Position numbers and translations under genes: made by a program. Positions 41,261 to 51,294 of a stretch of DNA of 64,000 nucleotides are shown piece after piece. Source of the stretch: Collinsella sp. AM33-4BH. Lineage in GTDB: Bacteria > Actinomycetota > Coriobacteriia > Coriobacteriales > Coriobacteriaceae. A model generated the notes under the pieces. The model saw only the letters and a list, made by a program, of their open reading frames with translations, was not told where the DNA came from and did no database searches. The stretch spans positions 89,519-153,518 of the forward strand of contig NZ_QSIN01000003.1 in assembly GCF_003469205.1 (NCBI RefSeq), read 5' to 3'. Every line of letters begins with the position of its first letter. Positions within the stretch are counted from its first letter, which is position 1.

Positions 41261-42643
41261 ATGGCTGATACCGCATCTAAGCACATTGACATGATCACCG
41301 GCTCGCTGTGGCGAAATATTCCCCTGTTCGCCTTCCCCGTGGCCGCCACGAGCATCTTGGAGCAGCTATCGAACCTCATCGCCACGGTCATCATCGGTAA
41401 TTTCTCGGGCGACCAGGGAACCCTCGCCATGGCGGCGGTCGGCTCCAATGTTCCGCTTACCAGTCTTATGCTCAACCTGTTTATTGGCATGTCGCTTGGC
41501 TCCAACGTGGTCATCGCCAACGCTATCGGCCGCAACGATCAGAACATGGTCAAACGCGCCGTCCATACCTCGATTTTAATGGCGCTCGTGGGCTTTGTCG
41601 TCATCGCTCTGGGCGAGATCTTTGCCGAGCCCATGCTCGCCGCGCTCAACGTTCCCGCCGAAACCATGCCGCTCGCCTCGCTCTACCTGCGCGTCTTTTT
41701 GCTCAGCCTGCCCTCAATCTTGCTCTACAACTTTGAGGCCGCGATCTTCCGCTCCGTCGGCATCACCCGCATGCCGCTGCAGGCGCTTGCCGTGTCCACC
41801 GTCCTCAACATTGGCCTGGACCTCATCTTTGTCCCCGTACTCCACTGGGGCGTCGCGGGCGTCGCCATTGCCACCGCCATCGCCTACACCGTCAGCGCCG
41901 CTACGCTCTTTATCCGCCTGCTCAAGACCGACTCCGTCGTCCGCGTCACCCCGCGCGACCTGGCTATCGACCCCGTCGCCCTCAAGCGCATCGTCAAAAT
42001 CGGCCTGCCTGCCGGCATCCAAAGCGCCGTCTTTGCCGTCGCCAACATCATCATCCAGTCTGCCATCAACAGCCTGGGCACCGAGGTCATGGCGGCATCG
42101 AGCGCCGCCATGAGTCTGGAGTACGTGTGCTACAACCTGCTCAACAGCTTTAGTCAGGCTTGCACCACCTTTGTGGGACAAAACCACGGTGCCCGCCAGA
42201 TCGACCGCTGTACCAAGACGCTCAAGGTCTGCCTGGTCGAAGGCGGTATCGTTGCACTCACCACGATTATCGTTATTGTCGGCCTGGGGCGCGAGATCTT
42301 ATCGCTCTTTAACAGCGATCCCAACATCGTCTCGATCGGCTATATCCGCGTGTGTTCGATCTTCCCGGCGTACGCCTTTAGCATGTTCTACGAAAACATG
42401 TCCGGCTACCTGCGCGGATTTGGCATCTCGCTCATGCCCGCCCTCATCACCATGATCTGTGTCTGCGGCATTCGCTTCTACTGGGTGTTCTGCGTGTTCC
42501 CACACTTCCGCACCTTTGCGAACATCATGATGGTCTACCCCATCAGCCTGGGCACCACGGCGTTCTTTATGGTCGTGGCGGTATTACTCTGCCACCCGGC
42601 ACGCACCTATCGCGCCGCCCAAACCAAAACGACAGCCCGCTAA
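41261..42643 (+). CDS. MATE-family multidrug/cation exporter
   Basis: The 460-residue membrane protein has 12 predicted helices in two repeats. It begins with G-S-L-W-R-N-I-P-L-F-A-F-P-V-A and has the MATE features G-x-x-x-x-A-x-A-A-V-G and P-L-Q-A-L-A, with the second half repeating K-I-G-L-P-A-G-I-Q. Such proteins export cationic or amphiphilic compounds with H+ or Na+. It is divergent from rlmA. The start ATG at 41261 has GAGAG upstream, a moderate signal. Substrate unknown. Confidence 0.87.
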   Translation: MADTASKHIDMITGSLWRNIPLFAFPVAATSILEQLSNLIATVIIGNFSGDQGTLAMAAVGSNVPLTSLMLNLFIGMSLGSNVVIANAIGRNDQNMVKRAVHTSILMALVGFVVIALGEIFAEPMLAALNVPAETMPLASLYLRVFLLSLPSILLYNFEAAIFRSVGITRMPLQALAVSTVLNIGLDLIFVPVLHWGVAGVAIATAIAYTVSAATLFIRLLKTDSVVRVTPRDLAIDPVALKRIVKIGLPAGIQSAVFAVANIIIQSAINSLGTEVMAASSAAMSLEYVCYNLLNSFSQACTTFVGQNHGARQIDRCTKTLKVCLVEGGIVALTTIIVIVGLGREILSLFNSDPNIVSIGYIRVCSIFPAYAFSMFYENMSGYLRGFGISLMPALITMICVCGIRFYWVFCVFPHFRTFANIMMVYPISLGTTAFFMVVAVLLCHPARTYRAAQTKTTAR

Positions 42644-42670
42644 ACACCGCATTCAACGCCACGCCAGTCA

Positions 42671-43537
42671 TTAATTGACAATATGCGAGCTCATGTAGTC
42701 GATAAAGCGCCTGGTGGCGATAGGCATCGTGTCCCAGCTGCGCCAGGCCGCCACTACGTCGCGCGAGGGGGCATGCACGATGGGACGTACGCGAATATCG
42801 GCTCGCATGCCCTCCACAGTACGGCGATAAAGCATACTCACGCCCAGGCCTTCCTCCACCATCGCCATGATGGTGTAGTCGTCGGTCACCTCGCTCGTCA
42901 CGTGCGGCGACAGCCCATGCGCCGCGAATGCATCGAGTACCAGGCTCTGTTCGCCTTCATCCAGCAGCACAAACGGCTCGGACGCTAGGTCGGCGAGTGT
43001 CACCTTTTCCTTTGCCGTCAGCGGATGCGCCGCCGGCAACAATGCCACCAACTCGTCGTGATAGACCACACGCTTCTCGAGCCCAGCGGTAAATCCGCGT
43101 GCCGTAAAACAAAAATCAACCACGCCATCGTGCACCCACTGGGCGTTGCGCGTGTAATCGCCCTGCTTGAGGGTAAAGTGTACGCCCGGGTGCAGGGCCC
43201 CAAAGTCGCGGATCACGCGCGGCAACACGGTTCGACTCACGTTGGTAAACGTCGCAATACGAATATCAGTCGAGGAAAGTCCCAGCAGCTCCTGGCGCTT
43301 GCCCTCGAGCTCGGCCTCGGCGGTCACGATCTGGCGCAGGTACGGCAGATACTGCTTGCCGTCGCGCGTAAGCGAAACGCCCTGCTTGCCGCGCTCGATA
43401 AGCGTGGTGCCTAACTCGCGCTCGAGCGCCTTGACGGCCTGGCTCACCGCACTTTGCGTATAGCCAAGCTCGTCCGCCGCGCGTTTCAGGCTGCCGCAAT
43501 CGACCACCATACACACAATCTGATACCGCGATGCCAT
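42671..43537 (-). CDS. LysR-family transcriptional regulator
   Basis: The 288-residue protein has a helix-turn-helix at about 1-60 (V-V-D-C-G-S-L-K-R-A-A-D-E-L-G-Y-T-Q-S-A-V-S-Q) and an effector domain (L-L-D-E-G-E-Q-S-L-V, A-M-V-E-E-G-L-G-V-S-M-L). The start ATG at 43537 has GGGGAGG upstream. It lies between MATE (convergent) and a DMT transporter (divergent); the 158-bp gap towards the latter may hold its operator. The transporter is the most likely target (inference). Confidence 0.85.
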   Translation of the reverse strand: MASRYQIVCMVVDCGSLKRAADELGYTQSAVSQAVKALERELGTTLIERGKQGVSLTRDGKQYLPYLRQIVTAEAELEGKRQELLGLSSTDIRIATFTNVSRTVLPRVIRDFGALHPGVHFTLKQGDYTRNAQWVHDGVVDFCFTARGFTAGLEKRVVYHDELVALLPAAHPLTAKEKVTLADLASEPFVLLDEGEQSLVLDAFAAHGLSPHVTSEVTDDYTIMAMVEEGLGVSMLYRRTVEGMRADIRVRPIVHAPSRDVVAAWRSWDTMPIATRRFIDYMSSHIVN

Positions 43538-43695
43538 CGTGCCTCCCCATCGATGTAGCCGTAAAACGTTTTGCCGGGGCTTTTTCTGCCAACATTAGCA
43601 TTTCTTAATCATACTGAAGATACATTCGCTTTACTACATCCACATCTGAGAGCAGAATCCTTTTTACGAAACCGTTCTGTAACAAAAGGAGCCCC

Positions 43696-44598
43696 ATGGA
43701 TCGCAAAAAAGCAATCGCGCTCTCATTTTCCGTTCCCGTCGCATGGGGCTTTTCGTATCCCCTCATGAAGATCGGCATGGACAGCATGAACGCCACGAGC
43801 ATCGTTGCGCTGCGCTGCATCATCGCCTTTGCGGCCTGCCTGCTGCTCTTCCACAAGCGCGCTTTCCGCATCAATCGCGACCTTATGGTCCGCGCCGCTA
43901 TCATCGGCGCCATCATGGCAACCGAGCTCACCTGCATGTGCCTGGGCTCCAGCCTCACCTCTGCTTCCGCTGCCGGCTTTTTGCAGAGCCTGACGGTCGT
44001 GATCGTGCCGTTTGCCAACGCCGCCCTGCTGCGTCGCGCCCCCGAGCGCAAGGTGCTCGTCGGCACGGCTATCGTCACCTGCGGCATGCTGCTGCTCTCG
44101 GGCGCCGACTTCACCAGCCTGAACCCGGGCGCGCTCATCATGCTGCTCTCCGCCTTTATCTATGCCAGCCACATTATCGTGGCCAAGCGCTTTGTCGAAG
44201 AAGTCGATCCGCTTGCTCTGGGCGTTTGGCAGCTGGGCTTCGGCGGCTTGTTCTCGGGCATCGCTGCATTCACCTTTGGCGGCTTCACGCTTCCCGGCAC
44301 GCCCAGCGAGATCGTCGTTGTCGTCGCGCTCGCACTCATCTGCTCTGCCTACGGCTTTATCACCCAGACGCTCGTGCAGCCCCACGTGCCTGCCGAGACC
44401 ACCGGCTTTGCCTTCTCGCTCGAGCCGGTCTGCTCTGCCGTCTTCTCGTTCTTCCTGGTCGGCGAGGTCCTGAGCTCCATCGCCTTCTTTGGCGCCGCCC
44501 TCATCCTCACCGGCGTCATGGTGGCAACCGTCGAGCTTCCGCGCCTTCGCGCGCATGGACAGGCTCGCATGGCAGGAGCGCCCGAGCACGTCTCGTAG
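43696..44598 (+). CDS. EamA/DMT-family transporter
   Basis: The 300-residue protein has ten predicted helices with two EamA halves. It begins V-A-W-G-F-S-Y-P-L-M-K and has L-E-P-V-C-S-A-V-F near 250, a classic EamA element before helix 9. The start ATG at 43696 has AAAGGAG upstream. The family exports or imports small metabolites. It is divergent from a LysR gene. An overlapping Arg/His-rich frame from 43743 to 44627 is a false shadow. Confidence 0.85.
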   Translation: MDRKKAIALSFSVPVAWGFSYPLMKIGMDSMNATSIVALRCIIAFAACLLLFHKRAFRINRDLMVRAAIIGAIMATELTCMCLGSSLTSASAAGFLQSLTVVIVPFANAALLRRAPERKVLVGTAIVTCGMLLLSGADFTSLNPGALIMLLSAFIYASHIIVAKRFVEEVDPLALGVWQLGFGGLFSGIAAFTFGGFTLPGTPSEIVVVVALALICSAYGFITQTLVQPHVPAETTGFAFSLEPVCSAVFSFFLVGEVLSSIAFFGAALILTGVMVATVELPRLRAHGQARMAGAPEHVS

Positions 44599-44686
44599 AC
44601 CCCACTCTTCATACAGCCATGGCATAAAGGCAACCGGTGCGCCTTTACAATAGATGCCAACAGAGCATCTGCCATAAAGGAGCCCC

Positions 44687-45412
44687 ATGGACACCGCAAC
44701 TCGCGACCGCAACATAGCAACTTGGTTGGGCGATGCGCCGCAGCCGGTACGTGACACTACGAACCAGCTGCTCGAGCGCATCGCCCTTTTGCGTGCCGAG
44801 CAGACCATCTATCCGGCACAAGACGACATTCTCAATGCCCTCGCCTACACGCCGGCCGACCATGTCAAGGTTGTCATCTTGGGTCAGGACCCCTATCACG
44901 GACCCAACCAGGCCATGGGGCTGTCGTTCTCGGTCCCCGCGACGCAAACCAAGTTGCCGCCGAGCCTGCGCAACATCTATAAGGAACTCAAAGCCGATCT
45001 GGGTTGCCCCATTCCCGCCACGGGAGACCTAACCCCATGGGCACACCAGGGCGTCCTGCTCCTCAACACCACGCTCACCGTGCGCGAGCATGCCGCCAAC
45101 TCGCACGCCAAACTGGGCTGGAGCACGCTCACCAACTACGTTATCGAACGCTGCTGTCAGCTGCCCCAGCCGGTAGTCTTTTTGGCATGGGGCCGCTTTG
45201 CCCGGCAGATGGTCGAAGGCAAGCTCGCCGCTACCGGCGCGGGCAAAGCAACCGGCAAGTTCTGCCTGGCCTCTACGCACCCCTCGCCGCTTTCGGCCAA
45301 CCGTGCCACGGCAGAACTCCCCGCTTTTATGGGGTCGCGTCCCTTCTCCGCCGCCAATCGGCTACTCGAACAGCACGGCTCGACCCCCGTCAACTGGACT
45401 TGCCTCGGCTAA
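44687..45412 (+). CDS. ung: Uracil-DNA glycosylase
   Basis: The enzyme removes uracil from DNA in base excision repair. The 241-residue protein has the water-activating loop G-Q-D-P-Y-H at 65-70 and G-x-x-x-G-L-S-F-S-V. It also has L-L-L-N-T-T-L-T-V-R near 124 and the minor-groove loop H-P-S-P-L-S-A near 201. The start ATG at 44687 has AAAGGAG upstream. A strong terminator follows. Length is normal for family-1 UNG. Confidence 0.95.
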   Translation: MDTATRDRNIATWLGDAPQPVRDTTNQLLERIALLRAEQTIYPAQDDILNALAYTPADHVKVVILGQDPYHGPNQAMGLSFSVPATQTKLPPSLRNIYKELKADLGCPIPATGDLTPWAHQGVLLLNTTLTVREHAANSHAKLGWSTLTNYVIERCCQLPQPVVFLAWGRFARQMVEGKLAATGAGKATGKFCLASTHPSPLSANRATAELPAFMGSRPFSAANRLLEQHGSTPVNWTCLG

Positions 45413-45426
45413 AAATCGATACATCA

Positions 45427-45464
45427 AAAACGCGCCCGACGGCTTCCCATCGGGCGCGTTTCCT
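45427..45464. terminator. Terminator between ung and the SDR gene
   Basis: The stem AAACGCGCCCGA with TCGGGCGCGTTT and 10-nt loop lies between convergent genes and can terminate both. Confidence 0.8.
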
Positions 45465-46143
45465 ATTCGGGCCAAATAAATTGTGTGCGGCCGGCCTCGC
45501 CACCATCAATCAGCAGGCTCTGCCCGGTCATAAACCGGTTGGTCACGCCCACAAAGTAGATCCACTCGGCGATCTCTTGGGCGGTGGCCCAGCGCTTAAG
45601 CGGTGTGAGCTCCATAATCTGGTTCCACAGGTGTTCGTCTTCCATCACGCAACGGTTGAGCGGCGTGATAACGCCGCCCGGGTCCACGCTGTTGGCGATG
45701 GCCTGCGGTGCCAGCCGGTTTGCAAGGTTCTTGGTGTAGGCGATAACGCCGCCCTTGCTGGCGGCATAGGCGGGAAACTCCGATCCCGTATGCCCGCTCG
45801 CCGACCCCACATTGACCACGGATTTGATAGCCGGTGCCGGCTTGGCGGCAAGCCCCTCCCCCACAAAGGCGTAGCGCTCGGTCACGTTGATAGTTCCACA
45901 CAGGTTGGCGGCGATGTCGTCAGCCGAATCCTGCGTACCGGCAACGTTCACGATTACCCGGGGTTCAAGGTCGCCTGGAAACGAGTCGGGCTCGCGGACA
46001 TCAACGATCAGATGGCGGTAGCGCTCGTGTTCGATCGCCGCCGGCAGCAGATCAAAGCCCACGACCTCGTGGCCCTCGTCCAAAAAGCGCTGCACGCACG
46101 CGGCTCCGATACCGCCCGAAGCGCCCGTGATCAAAACCCGCAT
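45463..46143 (-). CDS. Short-chain dehydrogenase/reductase
   Basis: The 226-residue Rossmann protein has the cofactor loop T-G-A-S-G-G-I-G at 6-13, N-V-A-G near 66, catalytic Ser in V-G-S-A-S-G and Y-A-A-S-K. It ends with the family's D-G-G-E-A-G. The start ATG at 46143 has AAGGAG upstream. It lies 9 nt after the YhhQ-type transporter stop, so the two are cotranscribed. The family oxidises or reduces alcohols and ketones with NAD(P)H; the substrate is unknown and the link with the transporter is not obvious. Confidence 0.85.
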   Translation of the reverse strand: MRVLITGASGGIGAACVQRFLDEGHEVVGFDLLPAAIEHERYRHLIVDVREPDSFPGDLEPRVIVNVAGTQDSADDIAANLCGTINVTERYAFVGEGLAAKPAPAIKSVVNVGSASGHTGSEFPAYAASKGGVIAYTKNLANRLAPQAIANSVDPGGVITPLNRCVMEDEHLWNQIMELTPLKRWATAQEIAEWIYFVGVTNRFMTGQSLLIDGGEAGRTQFIWPE

Positions 46144-46152
46144 ACTTGCTCC

Positions 46153-46875
46153 TTAGACGGTTGCGTGGCGCTCGAGGTACTCGGCGCCCACATTCTCGCG
46201 CTCCCAGCCACGCACGACCCTGTAGCCCACGGGGCTCAGGAAGACCTCGCACAGCAGCTCGGCAACAGCGCCGGTCAGCGAGCACATAAGGACCTGCACC
46301 CAGGTCCAACCAAAGAACGTGTGGCTCACCACAATGGCAAAGACCAGGTTGTCGATAAACTGGCCAACACCCGTGGACACATAGGAACGGAAGGCGAAGC
46401 TCGCAAAGTTATTCTTTTTGAGCATACGGCCGAGCGACTGGTTGAGCGTGGAGTTAACCACGGCAGAAACGAGCATTGCCAGCGAAGAGCCCAGCACCAC
46501 GTACCAGGTGCCACCGATGGTGGCGTTAAGGGCAGTGTTGACCTCGATCATGCCGGTGTCGTAGTAGGCACCCCACATACCGGGCGTGAGCGAGCATGCC
46601 CAAAAGCACAGGCTCACGGCCAGGTTAACCAGCAGCGCGAGGATAGAGATTTTGATGGATGCCTTGGCGCCGAAGCGCTTGCAGATCATGTCCTGGCACA
46701 AAAATGAAACCCAGCTCACCACAAAGCCACAGTCGAGCGCCAGATACGGCAGGCTGATGAGCTCTTTGTTGGCCAGCAGGTTCATCATGATGACGCTCAC
46801 GAAAAACAGCGAAACCGTTGCCGCGGGAATGCTCCGCAACAGGACCTTGTAGTCCTCCATGACCTTCTTGATCAT
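46153..46875 (-). CDS. Queuosine-precursor transporter, YhhQ/VUT family
   Basis: The 240-residue protein has six hydrophobic helices and the VUT/YhhQ features: helix 1-2 with F-F-V-S-V-I-M-M-N-L-L-A-N-K, then S-F-L-C-Q-D-M-I-C-K-R-F-G, and G-Q-F-I-D-N-L-V-F-A-I near 175-185. Members import queuine, preQ0 or preQ1. The start ATG at 46875 has AAAGGAG upstream. A hairpin with an A-rich tail immediately 5' of the ribosome binding site could be a preQ1-type riboswitch. An SDR gene follows in the operon. Confidence 0.82.
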   Translation of the reverse strand: MIKKVMEDYKVLLRSIPAATVSLFFVSVIMMNLLANKELISLPYLALDCGFVVSWVSFLCQDMICKRFGAKASIKISILALLVNLAVSLCFWACSLTPGMWGAYYDTGMIEVNTALNATIGGTWYVVLGSSLAMLVSAVVNSTLNQSLGRMLKKNNFASFAFRSYVSTGVGQFIDNLVFAIVVSHTFFGWTWVQVLMCSLTGAVAELLCEVFLSPVGYRVVRGWERENVGAEYLERHATV

Positions 46876-46881
46876 TATGTA

Positions 46882-46930
46882 CTCCTTTGGTTTTAGGTTT
46901 AACGAGCAGGATATCGGACCCGAACTGCTC
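46882..46930 (-). promoter_or_regulatory. Candidate preQ1-type leader hairpin
   Basis: In the leader of the YhhQ-type gene GAGCAG pairs with CTGCTC around a 15-nt loop starting TTCGGG. An A-rich tail (GTTAAACCTAAAACC) then runs into AAAGGAG. This is the layout of small preQ1-I riboswitches (stem-loop plus A-rich tail sequestering the ribosome binding site), but the loop does not match the consensus well. Structure probing or covariance would decide. Confidence 0.3.
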
Positions 46931-47031
46931 GGACGCCCCGGTCTTGAGACGACGGTGGGTATGATAGCCGCTCACACGGCATCAGGCAAGTAAATAGCGC
47001 GGCAGCCCCGCAGGGTCACCGCGCCGATGCG

Positions 47032-48645
<1,614 letters not shown>

Positions 48646-48730
48646 GCGGATCCTTTCTTGCATTGAGTGCATTACGTCGTTGTAACCGCACTATTGTAGC
48701 CGCGAAATCCCGCTCTAGGGCGCCTATCAG

Positions 48731-48780
48731 GACAAATTCATCAGTTGGGGCCTGGGTAGCCGGCCCAATCCGAATTTGTC
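48731..48780. other. Nested inverted repeat between prfC and the GntR gene
   Basis: GACAAATTC at 48731 and GAATTTGTC at 48772 form 9-bp arms. Inside, TTGGG and CCCAA form a second pair. It lies between divergent genes and is not positioned as a terminator. It may be an operator or a mobile palindrome. Confidence 0.5.
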
Positions 48781-48799
48781 TCTTGCGTAACTGTACATA

Positions 48800-48833
48800 G
48801 TGTATATATACTGTGCTTACCGGTTATATACAC
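48800..48833. promoter_or_regulatory. Candidate GntR (YtrA-type) operator and promoter
   Basis: GTGTATATA at 48800 and TATATACAC at 48825 form a 9-bp inverted repeat with 16-nt spacing, 28 bp upstream of the gntR start codon. TATATA elements could be -10 boxes. An autoregulatory site is likely by analogy with YtrA-type repressors. Confidence 0.5.
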
Positions 48834-48860
48834 GTGTAGCCCAACAGCTAAGGAGCCGCT

Positions 48861-49241
48861 GTGGACATCATCCTATCCAATTCGAGCGACAAGCCCATCT
48901 ACGAGCAAATAGCCTCGCAAGTCAAAGCTCAGATCCTTTCGGGCGCGCTCGCTGCAGGAGCCAAACTCCCCAGCATCCGTGCACTCGCGAGCGATCTTGG
49001 CGTGAGTGTCATCACCACCAAGCGCGCCTACGCCGACCTGGAGCAACTCGGCTTTATCTGCACCGTGCAGGGCAAGGGCTGTTTTGTCGCCGAGGGCAAC
49101 CAAGAACTCTTGCGCGAAAATCAGCTCTGCCATATCGAAGAGCTGCTCGCACAGGCAGCAACGCAAGCCGAAGCCGTGGGCGTCACGCGCGATAAACTGC
49201 ACGAAATGCTCGACCTGGTAGCCCCCGAAACCATGCAGTAA
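48861..49241 (+). CDS. GntR-family regulator, YtrA type
   Basis: The 126-residue protein has a winged helix-turn-helix at about 10-75 (P-I-Y-E-Q-I-A-S-Q-V-K, L-P-S-I-R-A-L-A, V-S-V-I-T-T-K-R-A-Y, V-Q-G-K-G-C-F-V) and a short helical tail. The small size is typical of YtrA regulators that control adjacent ABC transporters. The start is the GTG at 48861, 5 nt after AAGGAG. The ABC ATPase gene follows after 23 nt. Operator candidates lie upstream. Confidence 0.88.
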   Translation: MDIILSNSSDKPIYEQIASQVKAQILSGALAAGAKLPSIRALASDLGVSVITTKRAYADLEQLGFICTVQGKGCFVAEGNQELLRENQLCHIEELLAQAATQAEAVGVTRDKLHEMLDLVAPETMQ

Positions 49242-49264
49242 CCATCTGCAAGAAAGGCTATGCC

Positions 49265-50146
49265 ATGCAAAACTTGCTAGAACTCAAAAGCATCTCACGC
49301 CGCGTGAGCGACCGCTTTTCGCTACGTGGCGTCACGTTGGCCGTGGAGCCCGGCCAAATTGTTGGCTTTGTGGGCGCAAACGGCGCCGGCAAGACGACGA
49401 CCATTCGCGCCACGCTTGGGCTTATAAAGCTCGATGCCGGCGAGGTGCACCTGTTTGGGCAGCGCTGTGGCACCGACGCGCCCGATGAGTCGCAACGCCA
49501 CCTGCGCTCTCGCATCGGCCTCGTGCTGGACACATGCCCCTTCCCCTCCACGCTCAAGGTCGGCCAGATCGAGGCGCTCGTAGGCCCGGCGTACCCCACG
49601 TGGGACCGCGAAACGTTCGCCGGATTCATCAACCGATTTGGCCTCGATCCCAAGACAAAGGTCAAGGACCTCTCCCGCGGCATGGGTATGAAGCTGCAGC
49701 TCGCCTGCGCGCTCAGCCACAATGCCAAGCTGCTCGTTTTGGACGAAGCCACCGCGGGCCTCGATCCCATGGCACGCGAGGAACTGCTCGATGAGCTGCT
49801 CGCCTTTGTCGCCGACGGCCAGCGCAGCGTGCTGCTCTCGAGCCACATTACGTCTGATCTCGATCGTGCTGCCGACCGCGTCATCTGCATCGATAACGGC
49901 TCGATTGTGTTTGACCTGCCACGCGAGGACATTACCGACCGCGCCGGCATCGCCCACTGCACCCAGGCACAGGCCGCCGAGCTCATGGCTTGCGTCGAAG
50001 GCACCCGCGCCGCCCGCCACGCCTACAGCGTGGACGTGCTCGTGCCCAACCACCGCGAAGTGCTCGAGGCCTTCCCCGAGATTCCCTGCGATCGGGCAAC
50101 CATTGATGACTATCTTCGCTTCATGCTGAAAGGGGCTTTGAAATGA
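49265..50146 (+). CDS. ABC transporter ATP-binding protein
   Basis: The 293-residue ATPase has Walker A G-A-N-G-A-G-K-T-T at about 38-46, signature L-S-R-G-M-G-M-K near 137, Walker B L-L-V-L-D-E-A-T-A-G-L-D-P near 156 and switch His in S-S-H-I-T. The signature deviates from LSGGQ (R-G-M-G), as in the YtrB/BcrA-like exporter class. The ATG has AAAGGCT upstream. The stop overlaps the permease start by an ATGA. Part of the gntR-ATPase-permease operon, probably an envelope-stress or peptide-antibiotic exporter (inference). Confidence 0.88.
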   Translation: MQNLLELKSISRRVSDRFSLRGVTLAVEPGQIVGFVGANGAGKTTTIRATLGLIKLDAGEVHLFGQRCGTDAPDESQRHLRSRIGLVLDTCPFPSTLKVGQIEALVGPAYPTWDRETFAGFINRFGLDPKTKVKDLSRGMGMKLQLACALSHNAKLLVLDEATAGLDPMAREELLDELLAFVADGQRSVLLSSHITSDLDRAADRVICIDNGSIVFDLPREDITDRAGIAHCTQAQAAELMACVEGTRAARHAYSVDVLVPNHREVLEAFPEIPCDRATIDDYLRFMLKGALK

Positions 50147-50844
50147 AACGCGCCATTATGTCCGAGCTTCCCATCGTTCGCACGCTCGTCCCGAGCATCG
50201 CAGGTGTCGGCCTGTTCATCTTCGTCGTGCTGACCGCCGTCAGGGCATCGAATGGTGATTCCGACATGAGCGCCGCCGGCGCCTTCGCGATCAGTGCCAT
50301 GTCGCCTATCATGGCCATGACGTCGCTGGCCGGGCTCGACAACCAAAACGGATGGGAGCGCTATCGGGCAACGCTGCCCATCTCACGCAAAGACATCGTC
50401 AGCGCACGCTACCTGTGCATCACTATTTTCTCGGTCATCATGGCGTGCGCGGCCGTGCTGTTGAGTATCGTCGCCATCCCGATCTTAAACAGCGTGGGTA
50501 TCCCCTCCACGGGAGAGACCGTCTTTGAGACCGCAATCGCCTCGGCAATATCGATGCTTTTCTCCCTCATGGCGGTGTTTTTGGTACTGCCTCTGTTCTT
50601 TCGATTTGAACACATGAAGGCGCAACGCCTATCCGTTGGTCTGTACGCCCTGTACATGTGCCTTATCATGGTCACGCTAAACTCATTCAACCCCATCAGC
50701 AACCAGCTCATGTCGATTGCAGGGACGAATCCCGATTCTGCCGTCCTCGGTTGCCTGTGTGGTGCCGTCGCGCTAGCAACGGTCATCCTTGGCGTTGTCA
50801 GCTGCGCCATCAGCACCAAGGTCTACCGGGCACGCGACCTGTGA
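50143..50844 (+). CDS. ABC-2 type permease (small, six helices)
   Basis: The 233-residue membrane protein has six hydrophobic helices and a Y-R-A-T-L-P-I-S-R-K-D-I-V-S-A-R-Y motif near 70. That motif, including L-P-x-S-R, is the cytoplasmic coupling segment of ABC-2 family (DUF3522/ABC2_membrane_2-like) permeases. It is translationally coupled to the ATPase. It is the channel half of a two-component exporter. Substrate unknown. Confidence 0.82.
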   Translation: MKRAIMSELPIVRTLVPSIAGVGLFIFVVLTAVRASNGDSDMSAAGAFAISAMSPIMAMTSLAGLDNQNGWERYRATLPISRKDIVSARYLCITIFSVIMACAAVLLSIVAIPILNSVGIPSTGETVFETAIASAISMLFSLMAVFLVLPLFFRFEHMKAQRLSVGLYALYMCLIMVTLNSFNPISNQLMSIAGTNPDSAVLGCLCGAVALATVILGVVSCAISTKVYRARDL

Positions 50845-50977
50845 TCGACAGCTAAAGGACTTGGGCGGCGCCCCACCTCATTTACTAGATAAGAGAAGCA
50901 GCAACAACGTCGCTACCACCCTTCACGGCGTACCGTTTAGATCTTGGCGACCAAAGAGAAGCCGACAGCATATCGAG

Positions 50978-51151
50978 GGTGAATGTTTTTCCGAGAAGTG
51001 AACGAGTAAAATCAGTACCCTGTATCATCGACTTTTTTATGGGCTTAGTTCCTGCGCTTTTTGCCTAGAAATCCAGCGGTTTTATTCGAAAAAAGTGTGC
51101 ATGCTCCAGGGGTCCATATTGACTCGTTCACTTCTCGGAAAAACATTCACC
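50978..51151. mobile_element. MITE-like element, copy 1, with 30-bp perfect terminal inverted repeats
   Basis: The left repeat at 50978-51007 (GGTGAATGTTTTTCCGAGAA, then GTGAACGAGT) is the exact reverse complement of 51122-51151. The 114-bp interior has no ORF and contains an A/T-rich part and CCAGGGGTCC. A related element with 33-bp ends lies at 63729-63914. The element may be non-autonomous; no transposase is present. Confidence 0.75.
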
Positions 51152-51294
51152 TTCAATTCGAGCCTTAACCAAATGGCTCCCCGCAACATGACCCCCGTCT
51201 CGCCGCGACCATATCAAACCTTCATGGCGGGGCGGTATCCTCATGTCTATAAAACTCGCAGGATAAACCCATTAACCAAGGAGGCACCGCGCCC

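Noticed and set aside
43743..44627. 294-codon frame overlapping the DMT transporter on the same strand
   Set aside because: Arg/His-rich with no family features; the overlapping frame 43696-44598 is a typical EamA protein.
50143..50844. Gene for a bacitracin or lantibiotic exporter with named substrate
   Set aside because: The operon type fits such exporters, but nothing in the sequence identifies a substrate.
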